A DNA stretch of 64,000 nucleotides from Streptomyces sp. NBC_00239 (GTDB taxonomy: Bacteria > Actinomycetota > Actinomycetes > Streptomycetales > Streptomycetaceae): contig NZ_CP108095.1 of assembly GCF_036194065.1 (NCBI RefSeq), positions 2,666,001 through 2,730,000 on the forward strand, in the 5' to 3' direction. Shown here one piece after another: positions 17,301 to 24,829 of this stretch. The position numbers and the translations under genes were made by a program. Position 1 is the first letter of the stretch. Each line of letters starts with the position of its first letter. The notes beneath the pieces were generated by a model, which searched no databases, was not told the origin of the DNA, and saw only the letters and a list, made by a program, of their open reading frames with translations.

Positions 17301-18151
17301 GTCTGCCGCAGTCCGGTTCCACCACCGGCCAGTTCGCCCGCCCGCAGGTCCCCGCGGTCCAGGACCCGTCCTCCACGGCGCAGTTCGAGCGGCCCGACTT
17401 CCAGGCCCCGCGTCCCGGTGGCCCCGGTGTCGGCGGCCCGGGTGCCGGCGGCTACGGACAGCAGGGCGGCCCGGCCGCGCAGCAGTACCCCCAGCAGCAC
17501 ACCACCGGCGAGTTCCCGGCCGTGGCGGCGCCGCGCGTCGACGCGCCGCAGCTGCCGCAGGCTCCCCAGCCGGAGGCGCTGCCGCCGTCGGCGGGTCCGT
17601 TCGACGGGCGCACCCCGCTCTTCGACACGCTGGAGTCGAACTGGTACCGCCCGGAGGGCGGCCAGCCCGCCCCTCAGGGCCAGGCCGCACCGCAGCAGCC
17701 CCAGCCGCAGTTCCAGCAGCAGCCGCCGCAGGACCTGCAGTTCGGGCAGCAGCCCGGCCGGCCGGCCCCGCAGCAGCCGCAGCCCCCGCAGCGCGCCCAG
17801 GAGCGGGGCGGCGACGCCCTCACGGCCACCGGCGCCACCCCGACCGTCAGCTGGCGCAGCTCGCCCAACGACGAGCTGATGAAGCAGGCGGAGCGGGTGC
17901 GCCAGCCGGCCGCGGGCGGAATCACCACCTCGGGTCTGCCCCGCCGGGTGCCCCGTGCGAACCTGGTGGCGGGCACGGCCCAGCAGCAGTCCGACGCGCA
18001 GTCCGGGCCGCAGGTATCGCGTGCGCCCGACGACGTGCGCGGCCGCCTCACCAACCTCCGCCGGGGTATCCAGCAGGGTCGCCAGGCGGGCAACAACGGT
18101 CCGGCCACGGGCAGTCACCGCACCGGCCCCACTCACCAGCAGGAGCGTTAG
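14312..18151 (+). CDS. cvnA: Conservon sensor kinase CvnA (first operon)
   Basis: The 1279-residue membrane sensor of a conservon, a G-protein-like signalling set of actinobacteria. Order: basic N-terminus; membrane segment 1 (about 114-133); extracytoplasmic nitrate/nitrite-sensing-type helical domain; membrane segment 2 (about 420-445); HAMP; HATPase with VHLLAELLENATSFS as N-box (about 632) and GRLSLRHGI; a Pro/Gln/Gly-rich tail of about 440 residues with repeated TGQFARPD-like units; and a conserved C-terminal module GLPRRVPRANLV ... RGRLTNLRRG. GTG at 14312 is preferred (MQGRFKRDG, AGAGG upstream). It is followed immediately by cvnB. Confidence 0.9.
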   Translation: MQGRFKRDGVGSPQARQGRGDAAAEQEPRGNDRGSAPQHAQNHGPAAGGRAAGTAPEPGAPAKARGKGKGKNKAKGDKGRPPGQPEQAIPVAAAPQGPGSRLALQNWRISTRLVSLLALPVVAATSLGGFRINESMNDIQQLEHMQLLTTMTKQATALASALQEERDKSAGPLKNNKNKPNSLVDGVRKNTDDAATAFVDATQNIDEQEQNDETLQSIRSNVLQISQQLMTIEDIRKNAYQMGSQQTVSEYNQLILSLLSLSQDMAQATSSPEMIKRTRALAAFSSAKEYASIQRAVIAAALPESNTVRGALSENDRLYALAALKSEGQARKTFDLVYQGKAEELTDTLNDGNAEISAGEHYARRILGTPGQFSKEVNRSWMDWYDQNDSKISAMKRIELSLLDDMEQEARRLKNEAQRDAIINGALILLVLGVSLVGAFVVARSMIRSLKRLQDTATRVAQDRLPELVKQLSESDPQDVDTSVESVGVHSRDEIGQVAAAFDDVHREAVRLAAEQALLRGNVNAMFTNLSRRSQGLIQRQLSLISELESREADPDQLSSLFKLDHLATRMRRNGENLLVLAGEEPGRRWTRPVPLVDVLRAAASEVEQYERIELASVPGTEVAGRVVNDLVHLLAELLENATSFSSPQTKVKVTGHALPDGRVLVEIHDTGIGLSPEDLAAINERLAAPPTVDVSVSRRMGLFVVGRLSLRHGIRIQLRPSDSGGTTALVMLPVDVAQGGKKPGPVPGAGQQAPLPGGQGGQAPAGRGPNAGAAPQGGGQNRLAGGPQRGQVAGAGQRAALPGRDGQRPQGQGQGGPGQQQGPNAFGAGAPMSAGRGPQQGGPQVSQGGPQASPQQRPAAPQPGNPGFPQGNGFERPQQAPAAPAAPAAPVRADAGGAPGASRPQLPPRGGARAELPGGMPQAPSWGADQAARGGQDVPRGHDDRQGPGSTAEFARPDFNAPPPQGNSTTGQFERPDVRGAADPSRTGQFARPEQGLPQSGSTTGQFARPQVPAVQDPSSTAQFERPDFQAPRPGGPGVGGPGAGGYGQQGGPAAQQYPQQHTTGEFPAVAAPRVDAPQLPQAPQPEALPPSAGPFDGRTPLFDTLESNWYRPEGGQPAPQGQAAPQQPQPQFQQQPPQDLQFGQQPGRPAPQQPQPPQRAQERGGDALTATGATPTVSWRSSPNDELMKQAERVRQPAAGGITTSGLPRRVPRANLVAGTAQQQSDAQSGPQVSRAPDDVRGRLTNLRRGIQQGRQAGNNGPATGSHRTGPTHQQER

Positions 18152-18574
18152 TTGAGTTCCATGAGCCAGGCGGCACAGAACCTGAACTGGCTGATCACCA
18201 ATTTCGTGGACAACACCCCCGGGGTGTCCCACACCGTGGTGGTCTCCGCCGACGGCCTCCTTCTGGCGATGTCCGAAGGGTTCCCCCGCGACCGCGCCGA
18301 CCAGCTCGCGGCCGTGGCCTCCGGACTGACCTCGCTGACCGCGGGCGCCTCCCGGATCTTCGAGGGCGGCCACGTCAACCAGACCGTCGTGGAAATGGAC
18401 CGGGGATTCCTGTTCCTGATGTCCGTCTCCGACGGCTCCTCGCTGGCCGTGCTCGCGCACCCCGAGTGCGACATCGGCCTCGTGGGCTACGAGATGGCCC
18501 TGCTCGTGGACCGAGCGGGCAGCGTCCTCACCCCGGACCTGCGCGCCGAACTCCAGGGCAGCCTCCTCACCTAG
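18152..18574 (+). CDS. cvnB: Conservon roadblock/LC7 protein CvnB (first operon)
   Basis: A 140-residue Roadblock/LC7-fold protein, SQAAQNLNWLITNFVDNTPG through VVVSADGLLLAMSEG and VGYEMALLVDRAG. Such MglB-like proteins act on or scaffold small GTPases, here CvnD. The TTG at 18152 follows directly on the cvnA stop and has AGGAG at 7-base spacing; ATG at 18161 is the alternative. The second operon shows the same arrangement with GTG, which favours the upstream start. Only three residues of the shared 137 differ from CvnB of the second operon, though many codons differ synonymously. Confidence 0.92.
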   Translation: MSSMSQAAQNLNWLITNFVDNTPGVSHTVVVSADGLLLAMSEGFPRDRADQLAAVASGLTSLTAGASRIFEGGHVNQTVVEMDRGFLFLMSVSDGSSLAVLAHPECDIGLVGYEMALLVDRAGSVLTPDLRAELQGSLLT

Positions 18575-18586
18575 ACCGCCACTCCT

Positions 18587-18611
18587 CCGGCCGGGCGGTA
18601 CTCCCGGCCGG
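18587..18611 (+). other. Intercistronic hairpin between cvnB and cvnC (first operon)
   Basis: A 9-bp perfect stem, CCGGCCGGG at 18587-18595 and CCCGGCCGG at 18603-18611, sits 12 bp after cvnB inside the operon. It could attenuate or stabilise the 5' part of the mRNA. No equivalent is evident at this point in the second operon. Confidence 0.5.
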
Positions 18612-18725
18612 GGGACCGGGGCGTACCCGGAACCTTTCCAAGTACCACCGACAGGCCGTACCCCCGTCCCCCCACCGGCCCTCTACGACGGCAGGCTGAC
18701 CACTGCCGTCCAGCCCGGAGGATCA

Positions 18726-19121
18726 ATGACCCCGCCCCCCGCCTATTCCGATTCGTACGGCGATCAGTCGTACGCGGAAGGCGACCAGCCGCTGGTGCGT
18801 CCGTACGCGATGACCGGTGGCCGGACCCGGCCGCGCTACCAGCTCGCCATCGAGGCGCTGGTCAGCACCACGGCCGACCCGGTGCACCTCTCGAGCCTGC
18901 TGCCCGAGCACCAGCGCATCTGCCAGCTGTGCCGTGAGGTGAAGTCGGTCGCCGAGGTCTCGGCGCTGCTGCAGATGCCTCTCGGTGTGGCCCGGATCCT
19001 CGTCGCCGACCTGGCGGAGGCCGGGATGGTGGCCATTCACCAGCCGGGCAACGGCGAGGCCGGCGGAACGCCGGATGTAACGCTCCTCGAAAGGGTGCTC
19101 AGTGGACTTCGCAAGCTCTAA
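18726..19121 (+). CDS. cvnC: Conservon DUF742 protein CvnC (first operon)
   Basis: A 131-residue DUF742 protein. After a short variable N-terminus comes the conserved VRPYAMTGGRTRPRY segment. A winged-helix-like region follows: HQRICQLCREVKSVAEVSALL and LGVARILVADLAEAGMVAIH. It ends in LLERVLSGLRKL. GGAGGA lies just before the ATG. Its last 20 bases overlap cvnD. CvnC proteins join CvnA, B and D in a membrane-associated complex; the fold resembles a DNA-binding one but DNA binding has not been assumed here. Confidence 0.92.
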   Translation: MTPPPAYSDSYGDQSYAEGDQPLVRPYAMTGGRTRPRYQLAIEALVSTTADPVHLSSLLPEHQRICQLCREVKSVAEVSALLQMPLGVARILVADLAEAGMVAIHQPGNGEAGGTPDVTLLERVLSGLRKL

Positions 19122-19689
19122 CGGAGGTTCTGCCGGCGGAGCCACCCGCTCCACCACCTCCGCGAAGATCGTGGTGGCAGGCGGCTTCGGCGTGGGCAAA
19201 ACCACGTTCGTCGGCGCCGTCTCCGAGATCAACCCGCTGCGCACCGAAGCCGTCATGACCAGCGCCTCCGCAGGCATCGACGACCTCACCCACACCGGTG
19301 ACAAAACGACCACCACGGTCGCCATGGACTTCGGCCGCATCACCCTCGACCAAGACCTCATCCTCTACCTGTTCGGCACCCCCGGACAGGACCGCTTCTG
19401 GTTCATGTGGGACGACCTCGTCCGCGGCGCCATCGGCGCCGTCGTCCTCGTCGACACCCGCCGCCTCGCCGACTGCTTCCCCGCCGTCGACTACTTCGAA
19501 AACAGCGGCCTCCCCTTCGTCATCGCCCTCAACGGCTTCGACGGACACCAGCCCTACACCCCCGAAGAAGTACGCGAAGCACTCCAGATCGGCCCCGACG
19601 CACCCATCATCACCACCGACGCCCGCCACCGCGCCGACGCCAAATCCGCACTCATCACCCTCGTCGAACACGCCCTCATGGCACGACTG
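19086..19689 (+). repeat. 604-bp identical tract, copy in first conservon
   Basis: From the last 36 bases of cvnC through all but the last two codons of cvnD the DNA is identical to 24226-24829, synonymous sites included. Sequence diverges immediately on both sides. This indicates recent gene conversion. Confidence 0.95.
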
Positions 19690-19695
19690 AAGTAA
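19102..19695 (+). CDS. cvnD: Conservon small GTPase CvnD (first operon)
   Basis: A 197-residue Ras/Arf-like GTPase: P-loop GGFGVGKTT (about residues 29-37), switch region with TTVAMDFGRI, DxxG-like FGTPGQDRFWFMWDD, and the base-recognition region ALNGFDG, where canonical NKxD is altered to NGFD. The start is GTG inside cvnC. The protein is identical to CvnD of the second operon except for the last residue (Lys here, Arg there) and the DNA is identical over 604 bp. It is presumed to be the output switch of the conservon. Confidence 0.94.
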   Translation: MDFASSNGGSAGGATRSTTSAKIVVAGGFGVGKTTFVGAVSEINPLRTEAVMTSASAGIDDLTHTGDKTTTTVAMDFGRITLDQDLILYLFGTPGQDRFWFMWDDLVRGAIGAVVLVDTRRLADCFPAVDYFENSGLPFVIALNGFDGHQPYTPEEVREALQIGPDAPIITTDARHRADAKSALITLVEHALMARLK

Positions 19696-19712
19696 CCGCG
19701 CACCGCCGGATC

Positions 19713-19746
19713 GGGGCGGGCTGTGTCCTCTGACACGGCCCGCCCC
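19713..19746 (+). terminator. Terminator of the first conservon
   Basis: A 15-bp near-perfect stem (19713-19727 and 19732-19746) followed by TTTCGTT lies 18 bp after cvnD. It separates the two conservons into independent transcripts. Confidence 0.85.
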
Positions 19747-19981
19747 TTTCGTTCATAACGTTTCGACAGAGAATTGCGGTGAGTCGGACACCCCACGCGT
19801 TCGTCCGGTGCCGCTGCGCGCACAAAAGCTCCGATTTTTGCCGCAGCTCGCTCTTTATGTCCGGTTTATGCGGGACGTAACACCCAACGAATGGCCGGAT
19901 TCAACTGTTTGGAACACGGACGTTCCCCATGCTGGAATTCAATGAACTAGCTAGTAGCACCGCCGAGAGGTTGTTGGTCGA

Positions 19982-22900
19982 GTGAGGCGAAGCAACGAGG
20001 GCCCCGCGGAGGCAGTCCCGTCCGACGGGAACGCACGGGGCAACTTCACCCCAGCGCAGCGCGCGGTGCCGTCGTCGGACGTACCTGCCGACCTGCCCGT
20101 CAGCAGCGGCAGTCAGAGCCGCTTCTCCCCCCGCAACTGGCGTGTGCCCACGCGTCTGAACGCGATCCTCCTCGTGCCCGTCCTCGTCGGACTGGTCATG
20201 GGTGGCTTCCAGGTCAACGGAGCCATCGCCACGTGGAACGAGGCCAAGGACGCGGAGAAGACCGCGCGCGTGGTCCAGGCGGCGTCCGAATACAGCCAGG
20301 CGCTCCTCAACGAGCGCGACCTCACCGCCGAACCGCTGCTGCTGGGCAAACGGGACAGCGACGCGGTGGCGCAGGCCCGCTCCGCGACCGACCGCGCGAA
20401 GGTGAACTTCGACGAGGTCGTCAAGGGGATGCCCGCCAAGAAGGGCCTGGAGCACCGCCTCGACCTGTTCCGGCGCGAAGAGCCCAAGCTGGAGCAGATC
20501 CGCGCGACGGCGTACATGGCGCAGGCCGAGACCGCGAAGAAGAACGTCGCGGCGAAGCAGGGCGGCCCGGTGGCCACCGAAGAGGGCTACGTGCTGGTCC
20601 AGCACAACCTCATGCAGTTCTCCAACGAGCTCGGCCTCGGCACCGGGAACATCACCTCGTACGGCCGCATGGCGTACGCGATCCAGCTGGCCAAGGCCGC
20701 CGGTTCGCTCCAGCGCTCCATCGGCACCCACCTGCTGGTCCGTCCGAGCAAGAAGGACGACGTCAAGGCCGGCCAGCTGATCGCCTTCTCCTCGTACGCG
20801 TACCTGGAGGAGATCGCCCTCGCCGAGTACGTGGCCGCCGGCACCGACGCGGACACCGAGCGCCTCAAGGCCGTCTTCGCCCAGAAGACCCAAGAGGCCG
20901 AGGGCATGCTCGCGCAGGCCAAGCAGGACGCCCAGGCCGCCGGACAGCCCTTCGTGCCGCCGCCGGTCGTCGACGGCTCCGCTCTGGAGGGCATGACCGA
21001 GGCGATAGCCAGCGGCGAGGACCCGGAGGACCTGGCGAAGAAGGGCACCAACGCCACCTTCTGGCAGGCCGGTGCGACCGCCAAGTTCGACGCCTACGCC
21101 GACATCGAGAAGGACGTCGTCGCCCAGGCCGTGGACGAGGCCGTCGCGATCTCCGAGGACGCCCGCAACGACGCCATCATCATCGGCGCCATCGTGGTCG
21201 TGGCCCTCCTCGCCGCCTTCATCCTCGCCGGCATGATGGCCCGCCAGATGGGCCGCTCGATGCGCCACCTGCGCACCGCCGCCTTCGACATCGCCGAGCA
21301 GCGCCTGCCCTCGCTCGTCGACCAGCTCTCGCGCACCGACCCCGGCAAGGTCGACACCCGGGTCACGCCCATCCCGATCGACTCCCAGGACGAGATCGGC
21401 GAGGTCGCCCGCGCGTTCGACCAGGTCCACCGCGAAGCCGTCCGTCTCGCCGCCGAGCAGGCGCTCCTGCGAGGGAACGTCAACGCGATCTTCACCAACC
21501 TCTCCATGCGCAACCAGTCGCTGATCGAGGGCCAGCTGACCCTCATCACCGACCTGGAGAACAACGAGGCCGACCCGGACCAGCTGGAGAACCTCTTCCG
21601 CCTGGACCACCTGGCCACCCGTATGCGCCGCAACGGCGAGAACCTCCTCATCCTCGCGGGTGAGGAGCCGGGCCGCCGCTGGGACCAGCCGGTCCCGCTG
21701 GTCGACGTCCTGCGCGCCGCCTCCTCCGAGGTGGAGCAGTACGAGCGCATCGAACTCTCCGGCGTCTCCGAGGCCGAGATCCACGGCCAGGCCGTGACCG
21801 ACCTCGTGCACCTGCTCGCCGAGCTCCTGGAGAACGCCACCACGTTCTCCTCCCCGCAGACCAAGGTCCGCGTCAACGCGACCCGCCTGCCCGACGGCCG
21901 CGTCATGGTCGAGATCCACGACAAGGGCATCGGCCTCACCGCCGAGGACTTCGCGGACATCAACCACAAGCTGGCCAACCCGCCGACCGTCGACGCCGCG
22001 ATCTCGCAGCGCATGGGCCTCTTCGTGGTCGGCCGGCTGTCGGACCGGCACGGGATCCGCGTCCAGCTGCGCCCCTCGGGCGAGGCCGCCGGCACCACCT
22101 CGCTGGTCATGCTCCCCGACGCCATCACCCACGGTGGCGGTGGCGAGGGCATCCCGGACGACGACTTCACCGTGTCCTCGATGATCCCGCAGCAGCAGAG
22201 CTTCGAGGGTGCGCCGCTGCGCACCGCCGCCGAACTCGGCTTCGACGACTCGCGCTACGACGCCCCGCAGGCCGACGGCGCCGTGGACCTCGACCCGGTC
22301 GGCCGTTCGCTCCAGCGCGAGGGCCGCCGCGAGGCGCTCGCCGCCCAGGCGGAGTACCAGCCGGAACCCCAGCCGGAACACGGCTACCAGCAGTACCCGG
22401 GTGAATCGGAAGGCCAGTACGCCGACAACGGCGGCTACCCGCAGGCCGACGGCTACCCGCAGCAGGACAACGGCTACGCCCAGCCCGCCGAGTCCGGCTA
22501 CGCGCCGTACCAGCAGGAGGGGTACGCGTATCCGGAGGCGCAGTACCAGGATCAGCAGGCGGTCGGCCAGGAGTACGAGGGCGGCTACGGCGCCCAGTCC
22601 CACCAGGCCGAGTGGCCTGCGCAGAACACGTACCAGGCCGACTACCAGCAGGGTTTCGGGTCCGAATCGGAATCTCAGGCCGGTGCCGAACAGGTCCAGA
22701 ACCGCGTAGGCTTCGACCGTCCGGACACCACTGCCGACGCCGGTCACACGATGACCGGAGCGGGCCTGCCGCGGCGCGGCAGCCAGCAGCAGTGGCAGCC
22801 GGCGCAGCAGGAAACGGAGCGCAAGTCGTTCTTCGAGGGGGCCACTTCGCCCGCCACGGAGAACGAGGCGGGCGACGAAGCCTGGCGCTCGCGCAACGAC

Positions 22901-23152
22901 GAGCGCTGGCAGCAGGCCGGAAAGCTCAAGGAGCCGAAGGCAGGCGGGGTCACCCCCTCGGGTCTCCCCCGGCGCGTACCCAAGGCCAACCTGGTCGAGG
23001 GCACCGCGGAATCGACCCCGCAGGGCGGCCCCCAGGTCTCCCGCGCCCCCGAGGACGTGCGCGGCAGGTTGAGCAACCTGCGGCGCGGTGTTCAGCAGGG
23101 CCGCACCGCGGGAACAGAGCAGTCCAGTAACAGCTATGACCAGGAGCGTTAG
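19982..23152 (+). CDS. cvnA: Conservon sensor kinase CvnA (second operon)
   Basis: A 1056-residue membrane sensor kinase homologous to the first CvnA. Membrane segments lie at about 61-80 and 397-418, flanking a helical extracytoplasmic sensor domain; then HAMP, the VHLLAELLENATTFS N-box (about 610) and the rest of the HATPase to about 710. The tail (about 740-950) is rich in Gln, Tyr, Glu and Gly (QADGYPQQDNGY-like), unlike the Pro/Gln/Gly repeats of the paralogue, but ends in the same module, GLPRRVPKANLV ... RGRLSNLRRG. Start is GTG at 19982. The sensor domain has diverged strongly, so a different stimulus is likely. Confidence 0.9.
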   Translation: MRRSNEGPAEAVPSDGNARGNFTPAQRAVPSSDVPADLPVSSGSQSRFSPRNWRVPTRLNAILLVPVLVGLVMGGFQVNGAIATWNEAKDAEKTARVVQAASEYSQALLNERDLTAEPLLLGKRDSDAVAQARSATDRAKVNFDEVVKGMPAKKGLEHRLDLFRREEPKLEQIRATAYMAQAETAKKNVAAKQGGPVATEEGYVLVQHNLMQFSNELGLGTGNITSYGRMAYAIQLAKAAGSLQRSIGTHLLVRPSKKDDVKAGQLIAFSSYAYLEEIALAEYVAAGTDADTERLKAVFAQKTQEAEGMLAQAKQDAQAAGQPFVPPPVVDGSALEGMTEAIASGEDPEDLAKKGTNATFWQAGATAKFDAYADIEKDVVAQAVDEAVAISEDARNDAIIIGAIVVVALLAAFILAGMMARQMGRSMRHLRTAAFDIAEQRLPSLVDQLSRTDPGKVDTRVTPIPIDSQDEIGEVARAFDQVHREAVRLAAEQALLRGNVNAIFTNLSMRNQSLIEGQLTLITDLENNEADPDQLENLFRLDHLATRMRRNGENLLILAGEEPGRRWDQPVPLVDVLRAASSEVEQYERIELSGVSEAEIHGQAVTDLVHLLAELLENATTFSSPQTKVRVNATRLPDGRVMVEIHDKGIGLTAEDFADINHKLANPPTVDAAISQRMGLFVVGRLSDRHGIRVQLRPSGEAAGTTSLVMLPDAITHGGGGEGIPDDDFTVSSMIPQQQSFEGAPLRTAAELGFDDSRYDAPQADGAVDLDPVGRSLQREGRREALAAQAEYQPEPQPEHGYQQYPGESEGQYADNGGYPQADGYPQQDNGYAQPAESGYAPYQQEGYAYPEAQYQDQQAVGQEYEGGYGAQSHQAEWPAQNTYQADYQQGFGSESESQAGAEQVQNRVGFDRPDTTADAGHTMTGAGLPRRGSQQQWQPAQQETERKSFFEGATSPATENEAGDEAWRSRNDERWQQAGKLKEPKAGGVTPSGLPRRVPKANLVEGTAESTPQGGPQVSRAPEDVRGRLSNLRRGVQQGRTAGTEQSSNSYDQER

Positions 23153-23153
23153 T

Positions 23154-23576
23154 GTGAGCCCGATGAGCCAGGCGGCACAGAACCTGAACTGGTTGATCAC
23201 CAATTTCGTGGACAACACCCCCGGGGTGTCCCACACCGTGGTGGTCTCCGCCGACGGCCTTCTTCTGGCCATGTCCGACGGGTTTCCGCGGGACCGTGCC
23301 GACCAGCTGGCGGCGGTCGCCTCCGGACTGACCTCGCTGACCGCGGGCGCGTCCCGCATCTTCGAGGGCGGCCACGTCAACCAGACCGTGGTGGAGATGG
23401 AGCGGGGCTTCCTGTTCCTGATGTCGGTCTCCGACGGCTCCTCGCTGGCCGTGCTGGCGCACCCCGAGTGCGACATCGGCCTCGTGGGCTACGAGATGGC
23501 CCTCCTCGTGGACCGGGCGGGCAGCGTCCTCACCCCGGACCTGCGTGCCGAACTCCAGGGAAGTCTTCTCAACTAG
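23154..23576 (+). CDS. cvnB: Conservon roadblock/LC7 protein CvnB (second operon)
   Basis: A 140-residue Roadblock/LC7 protein nearly identical to the first CvnB. It starts with GTG one base after the cvnA stop, with AGGAG upstream, as in the first operon; ATG at 23163 is the alternative. Residue changes against the paralogue are Glu/Asp, Asp/Glu and Thr/Asn. Synonymous differences are frequent in the second half, while the first 95 or so bases after the ATG are almost identical. Expected partner of the CvnD GTPase. Confidence 0.92.
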   Translation: MSPMSQAAQNLNWLITNFVDNTPGVSHTVVVSADGLLLAMSDGFPRDRADQLAAVASGLTSLTAGASRIFEGGHVNQTVVEMERGFLFLMSVSDGSSLAVLAHPECDIGLVGYEMALLVDRAGSVLTPDLRAELQGSLLN

Positions 23577-23691
23577 TCGGCAAACAGTTCTCAACCAGCA
23601 GACAGGCAGTGCGTTTCGCGTCATCGCACCATAGGGTGCGGTGGCGCGGTTCCACAGGGAGTACTGCGTTCTTGGAGTCGGAGGAGGAAAC

Positions 23692-24261
23692 GTGACAACA
23701 CCCCCCGGAGGACATCCTTATGGCGGCGCGCAGCAGCCGCAGGGTGCGCACGACCAGAACCGCTTCAATTTCCCTTCCGCTCCCACCCGGTACCCCGCCC
23801 AGGAGCAGAACCCGTACATGCAACAGCCATATGGGCAACAGCCATACGGACAGCAGCCCCAGCCCCCTCATATGCCGCCGCCGCAGCCCACCCGGGCGGC
23901 CCCGGCGGCTCCGAAGGCCCACAACCCGCTGGTGCGTCCGTACGCGATGACCGGTGGCCGGACCCGGCCGCGCTACCAGCTCGCCATCGAGGCGCTGGTC
24001 AGCACCACGGCCGATCCCTCGCGGCTGCAAGGGCAGTTGCCGGAGCACCAGCGCATCTGCCGGCTGTGCCTGGAGATCAAATCCGTCGCGGAGATCTCGG
24101 CACTCCTCTCCATTCCTCTCGGCGTCGCCCGGATCCTCGTCGCCGACCTGGCGGAGGCCGGCCTTGTCGCCATTCACCAGCCCGGCGGCGACGAGTCGGC
24201 CGGCGGTCAGCCTGACGTGACACTGCTCGAAAGGGTGCTCAGTGGACTTCGCAAGCTCTAA
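23692..24261 (+). CDS. cvnC: Conservon DUF742 protein CvnC (second operon)
   Basis: A 189-residue DUF742 protein. The N-terminal 78 residues form a low-complexity extension (Pro, Gln, Tyr, Gly, with MQQPYGQQPYGQQPQPP) absent from the first CvnC, followed by the same VRPYAMTGGRTRPRY core and the helical region ending LLERVLSGLRKL. GTG at 23692 is chosen for its perfect GGAGGA ribosome-binding site. It overlaps cvnD by 20 bp. The disordered extension suggests a docking or localisation difference between the two conservons. Confidence 0.92.
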   Translation: MTTPPGGHPYGGAQQPQGAHDQNRFNFPSAPTRYPAQEQNPYMQQPYGQQPYGQQPQPPHMPPPQPTRAAPAAPKAHNPLVRPYAMTGGRTRPRYQLAIEALVSTTADPSRLQGQLPEHQRICRLCLEIKSVAEISALLSIPLGVARILVADLAEAGLVAIHQPGGDESAGGQPDVTLLERVLSGLRKL

Positions 24262-24829
24262 CGGAGGTTCTGCCGGCGGAGCCACCCGCTCCACCACCTC
24301 CGCGAAGATCGTGGTGGCAGGCGGCTTCGGCGTGGGCAAAACCACGTTCGTCGGCGCCGTCTCCGAGATCAACCCGCTGCGCACCGAAGCCGTCATGACC
24401 AGCGCCTCCGCAGGCATCGACGACCTCACCCACACCGGTGACAAAACGACCACCACGGTCGCCATGGACTTCGGCCGCATCACCCTCGACCAAGACCTCA
24501 TCCTCTACCTGTTCGGCACCCCCGGACAGGACCGCTTCTGGTTCATGTGGGACGACCTCGTCCGCGGCGCCATCGGCGCCGTCGTCCTCGTCGACACCCG
24601 CCGCCTCGCCGACTGCTTCCCCGCCGTCGACTACTTCGAAAACAGCGGCCTCCCCTTCGTCATCGCCCTCAACGGCTTCGACGGACACCAGCCCTACACC
24701 CCCGAAGAAGTACGCGAAGCACTCCAGATCGGCCCCGACGCACCCATCATCACCACCGACGCCCGCCACCGCGCCGACGCCAAATCCGCACTCATCACCC
24801 TCGTCGAACACGCCCTCATGGCACGACTG
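24226..24829 (+). repeat. 604-bp identical tract, copy in second conservon
   Basis: Counterpart of 19086-19689. I compared the two line by line and saw no difference. A second conversion-like tract of 89 bp identity links the cvnC cores (18789-18877 and 23926-24014). Confidence 0.95.

Noticed and set aside
14309..18460. Minus-strand open frame of 1383 codons across cvnA
   Set aside because: It is a shadow of the high-GC cvnA reading frame: composition is Arg/Gly/Ala/Leu-rich without domains, and CvnA on the plus strand has clear motifs.
19901..23476. Minus-strand open frame of 1191 codons across the second cvnA
   Set aside because: Same reason: antisense shadow of a well-supported gene.
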